From Planctomycetaceae bacterium (GTDB lineage Bacteria > Planctomycetota > Planctomycetia > Pirellulales > JAEUIK01), in assembly GCA_016793185.1 (NCBI GenBank), contig JAEUIK010000316.1, positions 1 to 8,100 of the forward strand: a stretch of DNA of 8,100 bases, read 5' to 3'. Positions 1 to 5,843 of the stretch are shown here, piece after piece. The number at the start of each line of letters is the position of its first letter. Position 1 is the first letter of the stretch. The translations under genes were made by a program, and so were the position numbers. A model generated the notes under the pieces. That model was not told where the DNA came from and searched no databases. It was given only the letters and a program-made list of their open reading frames with translations.

Positions 1-1
1 T

Positions 2-928
2 TCGCACGACATCCGACCAGGCGCGCAGGAGTGGGCGCGCTGGCAGGGCTTTCATCGAGTCGAGGAGTTGCCGCAGGTGCTCAATCCCCCCTGCGGCTAT
101 GTGCTGAACACCAACAGCGGGCCGCAGAATGTCTGCCCCGACGTCGCTCCTCAGGCAGCCGACTATCCCCCCTACATGATGGGGCAATCAGCCAACGCCC
201 GCTCCAAGCGGCTCTCGTCGCTGTTGGCGGCCGACGAGTCGATCTCGCCGGACGAGGTGCGCGCGTATGCCGCCGATAACTACCTGATCGCGGCCGACGT
301 GTGGGTGCCCCGGCTCGTCAAGCTGCTGACGGGAGTGCCCAGCGATCATCCGCAGCACGCCGCGGCCCAACAAGCAGCCCGAGTCCTCGAACAGTGGGAT
401 CGTCGCACCGACGTTGATTCGCGCGGGGCGGCGCTCTTCGTGCGGCTCGCGGCCAATACGCCCCTGTTGGAAAAGCTGGCCGAAAGCGGCGAAGCTCCCC
501 AGGAACTCGTCGACGCGGTGTTTCGAGAACTGGCGGAGACCCGCGCGCAGCTCGGAGGGCTCGACGCCCCGTGGGGCGACTATAGCCGGATTCGCCGCGG
601 CGACCTCGAACTGGCCGTGGCCGGCTGCGGTTTCCGCGAGCCGCGGCTGAGTCCCTTCATCGCCCTGCGACCGACCTATGGCGCCGTCAACCAGGGGAAG
701 CGCTACGCGATGGTCGGTTCGAGCTATGGCATGATCGTCGACTTCGCCGAGGGCGTGAGCGCCGTATCGTGCCTCCCGTTCGGAGTGAGCGAGCATCCGT
801 CGTCGCCGCACTTTGCCGACCACCTGCCCCTGTATGCCCAGGGTAAGTTCAAGCCCGCCTGGTTCGAACCGGCCGAAATCGCCGCGAACAAGGGGACCGA
901 GATCGTGCTGACGTTGCCCGCCAGGTGA
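2..928 (+). CDS. Penicillin acylase family protein, C-terminal part (5' end outside window)
   Basis: The frame is open from the first complete codon at base 2 to a TGA at 926-928, giving 308 residues with no start of its own, so this is the 3' end of a longer gene. Family members are normally about 700-850 residues: Ntn hydrolases that split amide bonds (beta-lactam side chains, acyl-homoserine lactones, other N-acyl compounds) after self-cleavage to a beta chain with an N-terminal Ser. That catalytic Ser lies upstream of the window. Visible family features are the NPPCGYVLNTNSGP segment (window residues 28-41), which resembles the Asn-rich beta-chain loop of penicillin acylases, then a helical stretch with ISPDEVRAYAADN, and near the end GVSEHPSSPHFADHLPLY followed by KFKPAWF, the usual C-terminal signature. 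Members are usually exported. A TTG at 68 is not a start because homology-like sequence continues upstream of it. The substrate cannot be told from this part. Confidence 0.9.
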   Translation, partial: SHDIRPGAQEWARWQGFHRVEELPQVLNPPCGYVLNTNSGPQNVCPDVAPQAADYPPYMMGQSANARSKRLSSLLAADESISPDEVRAYAADNYLIAADVWVPRLVKLLTGVPSDHPQHAAAQQAARVLEQWDRRTDVDSRGAALFVRLAANTPLLEKLAESGEAPQELVDAVFRELAETRAQLGGLDAPWGDYSRIRRGDLELAVAGCGFREPRLSPFIALRPTYGAVNQGKRYAMVGSSYGMIVDFAEGVSAVSCLPFGVSEHPSSPHFADHLPLYAQGKFKPAWFEPAEIAANKGTEIVLTLPAR

Positions 929-961
929 CCGCGCGGGGGCGACGGCCGCTTTATCGCGCGG
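929..961. terminator. Possible bidirectional terminator hairpin between convergent genes
   Basis: A perfect 7-bp inverted repeat, CCGCGCG (929-935) and CGCGCGG (955-961), has a 19-nt loop. It starts right after the acylase stop and reaches over the stop codon (951-953) of the opposing hydrolase gene. There is no T-tract on either side, so it is not a classical intrinsic terminator, and GC-rich DNA gives such repeats by chance. The position, filling a 22-bp convergent gap, is the main argument. Confidence 0.25.
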
Positions 962-2924
962 CGCCGCCGCGCACGCGGGCTGTATTCCCCGGAGCGGCGG
1001 CCTCCGGGGTCGCCGGCCCGGGAACGATTGTCTCGCGCTCGAGGCCTTCGGGCGCCGAACGCGCGACCGTGCGGAGGTGCTCGACAAGTATCCGCTTCAA
1101 CTCGCAGATCGTCCGCTGATCGCGGAGGATCTCGCTGTGCGTCGCGGGCACCTCGACTTCACTGATCGACGCCGGCTCGCGCGCGCTGGCAACCGGCACG
1201 ACACCGTCGGCCGGGCCGCCGTGGACCATGGTCCGCCCCGTGCCGACGATCGAGTGGACTTTGACGCAAGGGCTGTAGCGCAGATCGCGAAATCCTTGCA
1301 GCACCGTGCTCGAGGGTTCGAGCAGGTCGATGCTCGTCGGCGGACGCTTCGGGGCGGTGGGCTGCAGCAGCCCTGGATTGTCGACGACCACCTGCTGCAT
1401 GCCGGCAACATTCTCCGGCGGCAGTCGCACGCAATGCGACGCCGCGCGGCCCACCAGGCGATCGGCCCACGGCGATCCCTCGTGCGGAGTGGCGATATAG
1501 ACGATCCGAGTGATTGCCGGAGAGGGTTGAAAGAAGACCGCGCGGGCGAGCTTCATGCGCACCTCGTCCGACGCACGCAGCTCGGTAAACGGGCGGGTCG
1601 CCAGCCGGTCCCACAGCACCGTGCCGCTATCGGTCACCTGGAGCTTCGAGACGAGTCCGCCCATGCTGTGCCCGACGATCACCATCTGCGACAGCGCCGG
1701 ATCGCAGCCGGGAAAGTCGGCCACGGCGCGGGCCAGTTGCTCGCGGAGCCCCGCGGCCGCTTCCAGGACCGCGCCCCCCGTGGGATAGCGGAACCCCCAG
1801 ATCTCGTAGCGCTGGCTGAGCACCGCGTCGCCGCGGATCTCGTTGGCCATGTCGAGATAGGTAAGCGGCTCCGACAGCAGCCCATGCACGAAGATGATCG
1901 GGATCTTGCCGCGCTCGTGCGGCCCCAGCGCGGCCAGGCGCACGGTATCGTCCGGCTGCAGGAAGTCGCGCACCGGGCTGAATGTGGCAAAGTGATGCGC
2001 GTATGCCAAGGGAGCGCTGATGTCGGTCGCCAACGGCACGGGGCAGCCGCCCACGTCGGCGTTGTGGGTCAGGAACGGATCGTAAAACTCGAGGATCGGC
2101 GTACACCCCAACGCGGGCAAATCCACCGCGCCTCCTGGCGACTCGAGAACGCCCGCCGGCCGGTCCGCGCTCACCTGCAACAGCGCCGTCAACGCAAACG
2201 GTTGACCGTCGGGCACCATGGGGGTGCCACGGCCCTCGCGCCGCCGGGCCACAACCGGAACGCCCCGGCCCACGGTCCGATAACGATGGGTCAGTCCGGG
2301 GTCGTCGTATTCGCCGACCGGAGCAAAGTGGCCGAGATCGGCCGTACACCACACGTTACTGTGCACGACGACCGGCACGCGAAGCTTTCCCTGCGGGAGC
2401 TCGACGGCCAATCCCGACGCCGGATCGAAGCGTCCAAATCGCTGCGACGAACGCAGCAGCCTGAGCAGGCTCGACTGATAGAGCGATTCGATCCGGCCGC
2501 GGGCGTCGCGGGCGCCGGCGTCGATCGTCGGATCGCACGAAAGATCCCAGGTGACCATTGTTGCGCCGAAGAACCAGTCGACCGACCGGCACGACCCCTG
2601 GCGCTCGGCGAAGTCGCCCGAGGCATAGTACGCCTCGGCCAGGCTCAGGCGTTGCTGGAGGCCCAGGCTTCCGTCATTCACCAGGCGCAGGCTATCGCAA
2701 TCTTCTCCGGGCCGATCGACCGTTACAGTCCGTTCGACCCGTTCCCAGGCGACCAGCAGCGGTTGCGGCCGCGCGAGCTTCGGGCCGGCAAGCCAGCCAC
2801 CCTGATGGCACCCGGACAGGGCAAGCAGTGCCGCGATCAGGCCGAAACGCCGCCCGCGGAAATTACACCGCCAACGCGCGCGCCGTGCTGGAGCAGGCGG
2901 CTGTGGTTGACGCCAGGCAGTCAT
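951..2924 (-). CDS. Lipoprotein alpha/beta hydrolase (esterase/lipase-like)
   Basis: The product has 657 residues. It is a predicted exported, lipid-anchored serine hydrolase. Residues 26-39 form a short basic-then-hydrophobic signal ending in a lipobox (LALSGC, Cys39). The n-region of about 28 residues is long, so the true start could be a little downstream. Residues 40 to about 335 are an N-terminal region I do not recognise. The alpha/beta hydrolase domain follows: FVHGLL at 345-350 (oxyanion strand and turn), nucleophile elbow GHSMGG with Ser420, and the likely acid and base Asp573 (GPADGVVP) and His596 (PATHSE). The triad order and spacing fit lipases and the PGAP1/triacylglycerol lipase branch. 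Ten cysteines follow Cys39 (76, 112, 130, 193, 274, 294, 407, 498, 553, 607), which suggests disulfides in an extracytoplasmic protein. The tail from about 622 is Ala/Pro-rich and probably disordered. No clear Shine-Dalgarno precedes the ATG. The substrate is unknown. Confidence 0.9.
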   Translation of the reverse strand: MTAWRQPQPPAPARRARWRCNFRGRRFGLIAALLALSGCHQGGWLAGPKLARPQPLLVAWERVERTVTVDRPGEDCDSLRLVNDGSLGLQQRLSLAEAYYASGDFAERQGSCRSVDWFFGATMVTWDLSCDPTIDAGARDARGRIESLYQSSLLRLLRSSQRFGRFDPASGLAVELPQGKLRVPVVVHSNVWCTADLGHFAPVGEYDDPGLTHRYRTVGRGVPVVARRREGRGTPMVPDGQPFALTALLQVSADRPAGVLESPGGAVDLPALGCTPILEFYDPFLTHNADVGGCPVPLATDISAPLAYAHHFATFSPVRDFLQPDDTVRLAALGPHERGKIPIIFVHGLLSEPLTYLDMANEIRGDAVLSQRYEIWGFRYPTGGAVLEAAAGLREQLARAVADFPGCDPALSQMVIVGHSMGGLVSKLQVTDSGTVLWDRLATRPFTELRASDEVRMKLARAVFFQPSPAITRIVYIATPHEGSPWADRLVGRAASHCVRLPPENVAGMQQVVVDNPGLLQPTAPKRPPTSIDLLEPSSTVLQGFRDLRYSPCVKVHSIVGTGRTMVHGGPADGVVPVASAREPASISEVEVPATHSEILRDQRTICELKRILVEHLRTVARSAPEGLERETIVPGPATPEAAAPGNTARVRGGAAR

Positions 2925-3122
2925 GGAGCAAGGCTGCCGGAGGGTGCGGGTGCAGGTGAGAGACCTCGACTAACTCTTTATCGAGTCATTCGGGTTCCGG
3001 AATTGCCCACGAGCCCAGATGGTGCATGTACTCCGCGTGTGCCGGAGATGCGGGTCGGCCAAAGGGTGCCGTTTACGCCCGACGCGCGTTGCTGCAGCGC
3101 ACCGCAGCACCCGACGGCAGCC

Positions 3123-3146
3123 AAAACCGTTCCGCCTGCTAGGCGG
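3123..3146 (-). terminator. Hairpin overlapping the TAXI gene stop codon, possible terminator
   Basis: Reading the minus strand, CCGCCT (3146-3141), loop AGC and AGGCGG (3137-3132) form a perfect 6-bp GC-rich stem with a 3-nt loop. The stem and loop include the TAG stop codon (3141-3139) of the TAXI gene. Five bases downstream lies a short TTTT run (3126-3123). This is a weak match to an intrinsic terminator. The rest of the gap (2925-3131) up to the next gene holds no convincing promoter or ORF; a GATAAA near 2978 lacks a matching -35 element. Confidence 0.4.
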
Positions 3147-4503
3147 CTCGCCGCTCGCGCACCGGATCGTCGGCCTGGAACAAGTGTCGTTCGCTGAGCC
3201 GCTCGAGGGTCTGCTCCACCATTGCGAAGCGCCCGAGCAGCTCGCTGAGCTTCTCGTCGGCGTCCAGTCGTCGGGCCGCGACATGCCCGAGCACGTCGGC
3301 TCGGAGCCGGGCGAGTTTCGCCCAATACTGGCGCAATTCCGTGGTCGCCAGCCCCCGCTCGCCGGCCTGGCGAATGGCGTCGAGCTCAAGTTCGGCCAAC
3401 ATCTGCGGATAGCGAGAAGCGCCGGGAATTCGCATGCGGCGGTACCACCCCCAGGCGAGCAGCAGGCCGCACGTCGACGTGCCGATGATCCCCTGCAACC
3501 CTTCGAGATTCTCCAGCATCTCGGCACGGATCAATGGCCGGTGGCGGTCGAGGTAGGCGATCGTCCCCGCATGCAGCGGACAGTCGAGCGTGTCGGTCAG
3601 CCGCGCCGAGTCCAGGTGCGGAAACCCGGCTCGCCGGGCGAAGTCGCTCTCGAAGACGATGGTCAACAAGCGTTTGACCGCGGCCGCCGAAACATCGTGC
3701 CGGCCGACGACCACGACCTGGCAGCCCACGGTATGCAGGTCCCGATCGGGGACCGGAGGCGCGGCGCTATAGGTGTGCCGGGGAATGACGATGTCCTGAA
3801 AGGCGTGATCGCGCAGCCGTAGCGCGTCGCCAAGCGGGACCTCTACCAGGTGGTAGCCTCGTTCGCCGGCCAGGATATCGCCGCGCGGAGAGGGGAGCGG
3901 CGCGACATCGAACACGACGTCGGGGAGCTCCGCGGCGGGGAGCCGGGTGCACTCTTCGGCCTGCAGGTCGACCACCTCGAAATCGCGCCCCGGTTGCAGC
4001 CGCAAGAAGTTCAGCACCGACTGGCTGAACATTCGAGTCTCGCTTCCCGGTCGCCCCAGGGCGATCCGTCGCCCGCGCAACTGATCGGGCGTGGCGGCCG
4101 TGATGTTGCCCCGGGCAAAGACGTGCAGCGCTTCGCAGCTGGCGGTGGCGACCTGGCGGATCTCAGGTTCTTCGCGCGCCGTCCCCGAGCGGACCAACGC
4201 CACATCGAGTTCGCCGCGCTTGAGAGCGTCAATCGTCGCTTCCGAGCCAGTCGCCCGGATGAAGTTGAGCGTCAGGCCGCGCTTGCGCGCTTCATCGGCC
4301 AGGAACTTGGCGAGGGGGCCCGGAGTGCTCCGCCCATAGGCCAGGCACGTCCGCAACTCGAGCCGTTCCTCCTCCTGACGGAAAACTATCAAACCGCCGA
4401 CGGCCACGGCGATCGTGGCCACGATCAACAGCGCCAATTGCCGGCGATCGCCAGTGACCTGGCGGGCGAGCTTGCGGACTTCCAGACGCGACATGTTCTG
4501 CAC
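3139..4503 (-). CDS. Membrane-anchored TAXI family solute-binding protein
   Basis: The product has 454 residues from a GTG at 4503. An in-frame ATG at 4494 gives 451 residues and is an equally good start; it has GGGTG six bases upstream. The chain has a hydrophobic helix at 23-41, a periplasmic-binding-protein region at about 48-335, a second hydrophobic segment at 338-354, then about 100 charged, helical residues. TAXI features are the ligand-pocket style stretch GSEATIDALKRGELDVALV (86-104) and PLHAGTIAYLDRH (309-321), close to the family's C-terminal 'lHpGAikYy' motif. TAXI proteins normally capture organic acids or amino acids for TRAP transporters. Predicted topology is N-in, binding domain outside, C-terminal helices inside. 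No TRAP permease gene lies in the window, so it may serve a distant permease or act as a sensor. The cytoplasmic tail (355-454) looks like alpha-helices able to form a coiled coil. I recall other TAXI proteins with a C-terminal membrane helix, so the layout is not unique. Confidence 0.87.
   Translation of the reverse strand: MQNMSRLEVRKLARQVTGDRRQLALLIVATIAVAVGGLIVFRQEEERLELRTCLAYGRSTPGPLAKFLADEARKRGLTLNFIRATGSEATIDALKRGELDVALVRSGTAREEPEIRQVATASCEALHVFARGNITAATPDQLRGRRIALGRPGSETRMFSQSVLNFLRLQPGRDFEVVDLQAEECTRLPAAELPDVVFDVAPLPSPRGDILAGERGYHLVEVPLGDALRLRDHAFQDIVIPRHTYSAAPPVPDRDLHTVGCQVVVVGRHDVSAAAVKRLLTIVFESDFARRAGFPHLDSARLTDTLDCPLHAGTIAYLDRHRPLIRAEMLENLEGLQGIIGTSTCGLLLAWGWYRRMRIPGASRYPQMLAELELDAIRQAGERGLATTELRQYWAKLARLRADVLGHVAARRLDADEKLSELLGRFAMVEQTLERLSERHLFQADDPVRERRAA
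4443..4452. repeat. 10-bp palindrome GGCGATCGCC, copy 1
   Basis: This perfect 10-bp palindrome lies inside the 5' end of the TAXI gene. An identical copy sits at 4624-4633. By eye I find no third copy in the window. It contains GCGATCGC, the HIP1 core known from cyanobacteria, but here the low copy number argues against a HIP1-type genome-wide repeat. Chance, a methylation site or an operator are all possible. Confidence 0.3.
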
Positions 4504-4547
4504 CCGAGCGCGAGCGTTCCGAGGCGGGTTACCCGATCAGGGTGGGA

Positions 4548-4577
4548 AAAGTAGGCGAAAACGCGACTTCGGGTCAA
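4548..4577 (-). promoter_or_regulatory. Putative sigma70-type promoter for the TAXI gene
   Basis: On the minus strand, TTGACC (4577-4572, five of six matches to the -35 consensus) is followed by an 18-nt spacer and TACTTT (4553-4548, three of six matches to -10). Transcription would start near 4541, leaving a leader of about 38 nt before the GTG at 4503. The -35 box is good and the -10 box weak. Confidence 0.4.
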
Positions 4578-4611
4578 TCGCGGCCGCCCCGCCCGACCTG
4601 CGAACTTGGAA

Positions 4612-4641
4612 TTGCGTCGAAGTGGCGATCGCCGGTACGAT
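4612..4641 (+). promoter_or_regulatory. Possible weak promoter for the SYLF gene pair
   Basis: TTGCGT (4612-4617), an 18-nt spacer and TACGAT (4636-4641, four of six matches to TATAAT) lie in the divergent gap. The leader to the ATG at 4733 would be about 85 nt. The second copy of the GGCGATCGCC palindrome (4624-4633) falls in the spacer, where a repressor site could sit. The -35 match is poor, so this is tentative. Confidence 0.22.
4624..4633. repeat. 10-bp palindrome GGCGATCGCC, copy 2
   Basis: Identical to the palindrome at 4443-4452 and 181 bp from it, in the non-coding divergent region between the TAXI and SYLF genes. It sits between the two hexamers of the weak rightward promoter candidate. 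The two copies bracket the start of the TAXI gene, so a paired operator is conceivable but unproven. Confidence 0.3.
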
Positions 4642-4732
4642 GCCGCCCCCCTGATGGGCTGAAGAGTCGTTGCGCGTCGTCGGAGGCGCGACGCTCGGGA
4701 ACGAACCAACCAATCTCACCGCGGGTGCTAGC

Positions 4733-5785
4733 ATGCAATCACGTGGCAACTGGGCGCGGCTTGTCGTGGTGGCTGCCGCTGGATTCTTTGTGTCGGCGGC
4801 GCACGCTCAACAGCCGGGTGGGCTCTTCGCGCCCCCGCCGGCCAACCCGGAAGTCGCCATTGTCGAGCAGGCCACGAATGTCCTCAACGAGGTCATGGCG
4901 ATTCCCGCCAGTGCGATTCCACGCTCGATGCTGGCCGACGCCGAAGGAATCGCGATCATTCCGGGACTGCTTAAGGGGGGATTCGTCATCGGTGCGCGCC
5001 ACGGACGAGGCGTCGTCGTCACGCGCGCTAACGGCGGCTGGACGGCGCCGGTCTTCATCTCCATGACCGGCGGAAGCTTTGGCTGGCAAGCCGGGTTGCA
5101 GTCGATTGACGTGATCCTGGTCTTCAAGACCAAGAAGAGCGTTCAGAATCTCATGAATGGCAAGTTCACGATCGGCGCCGACGCCGCGGCCGCTGCGGGG
5201 CCCGTGGGTCGCGAAGCCTCGGTCGCCACCGACGCCCGCTTCCGCTCCGAACTGTACTCCTATTCGCGCAGCCGCGGGCTGTTCGTGGGGGTGGCGCTCG
5301 ATGGATCGGTGATCTCGATCGATGGCGCCGCCGACAATCGCTACTACTACAACGGCGTTCCGCCGGTCGATCCGACGCAGCCCAAGTCGCTCCCCCCGTC
5401 AGCGATCAAGCTGCTGGAGACGATCGCCAAGTACACGGCACCCGAGGCGCAACCCACGGCGCCGGGCGCCCCGCAGCCCGCGGCGGCGGTTGCCGATCCG
5501 AACGGCCTGCCGCAAGTCGCGGCCGAACTGGGCGCGGCATCGCAATCGCTGTACCGGATTCTCGATCCAAACTGGCAAAGCTACCTGGCCCTGCCGGCGG
5601 ATCCCAATGCCGACACGGCCGCCTGGGCGAAGGTCGTGACGCGTTTCGAGACGGTAGCCGCGAATCCTCAGTACCAGGCCCTGACCTCGCGCCCAGAGTT
5701 CCAGCAGACCTATGGACTGCTGAAGAGCTACACCAGTCTGCGCTCGACCGCCGCGACGCTGACGTTGCCGGCTCCTCCTCAATAG
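4733..5785 (+). CDS. Secreted SYLF domain (Ysc84/DUF500) protein
   Basis: The product has 350 residues from the ATG at 4733. This start is chosen because it places a clean Sec signal peptide at residues 1-25, with cleavage expected after AHA (23-25); an upstream TTG at 4670 would bury the signal. The SYLF domain covers about 38-200: AEGIAIIPGLLKGGFVIG (70-87), HGRGVVV (90-96), ISMTGGSFGWQAGLQS (109-124), TIGADAAAAAGPVGR (146-160) and SYSRSRGLFVGVALDGSVI (176-194), all strong family motifs. In eukaryotes SYLF domains bind phosphoinositides and actin; in bacteria the role is poorly defined and probably involves the envelope or its lipids. The usual bacterial form ends soon after the domain. Here about 150 more residues follow: a Pro/Ala-rich linker (206-257) and a predicted helical segment (258-340) with PNWQSYLALPADP, which I do not recognise. 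No clear Shine-Dalgarno. It is probably cotranscribed with the gene 58 bp downstream. Confidence 0.94.
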   Translation: MQSRGNWARLVVVAAAGFFVSAAHAQQPGGLFAPPPANPEVAIVEQATNVLNEVMAIPASAIPRSMLADAEGIAIIPGLLKGGFVIGARHGRGVVVTRANGGWTAPVFISMTGGSFGWQAGLQSIDVILVFKTKKSVQNLMNGKFTIGADAAAAAGPVGREASVATDARFRSELYSYSRSRGLFVGVALDGSVISIDGAADNRYYYNGVPPVDPTQPKSLPPSAIKLLETIAKYTAPEAQPTAPGAPQPAAAVADPNGLPQVAAELGAASQSLYRILDPNWQSYLALPADPNADTAAWAKVVTRFETVAANPQYQALTSRPEFQQTYGLLKSYTSLRSTAATLTLPAPPQ

Positions 5786-5800
5786 CGCTGGAATCCGCTT

Positions 5801-5824
5801 CGCCGCGGTTGGCTGGCCGCGGCG
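5801..5824 (+). terminator. Strong intercistronic hairpin after the SYLF gene
   Basis: A perfect 8-bp, all G/C inverted repeat, CGCCGCGG (5801-5808) and CCGCGGCG (5817-5824), with an 8-nt loop TTGGCTGG, sits 15 bases after the SYLF stop. There is no T-tract after it and the next gene starts 19 bases later, so full termination is unlikely. It may act as partial terminator, 3'-end stabiliser of the upstream message, or a block to ribosome access at the next start. Confidence 0.4.
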
Positions 5825-5831
5825 CGCGATC

Positions 5832-5836
5832 GAGGG
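5832..5836 (+). promoter_or_regulatory. Ribosome binding site for the coiled-coil gene
   Basis: GAGGG, 7 nt before the ATG at 5844, is the best Shine-Dalgarno-like site in the window; the other genes have none that is clear. It supports the chosen start and independent translation initiation just after the hairpin. Confidence 0.5.
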
Positions 5837-5843
5837 CGAAACC

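Noticed and set aside
188..1087. A 299-codon open frame on the minus strand across the acylase and the 3' end of the hydrolase gene.
   Set aside because: Low-complexity Arg/Gly/Ala composition and antisense to clear acylase coding sequence.
1077..3197. A 706-codon open frame on the plus strand, longer than the hydrolase gene it opposes.
   Set aside because: It is antisense to the hydrolase gene, very rich in Arg, His and Gln, and shows no motif, signal or domain. The minus-strand frame has a lipobox and a full Ser-Asp-His triad. Long antisense frames are common in GC-rich genomes.
4670..4732. A TTG that would extend the SYLF protein by 21 residues.
   Set aside because: It would place polar residues before the signal peptide; the ATG at 4733 gives a normal signal peptide of 25 residues.
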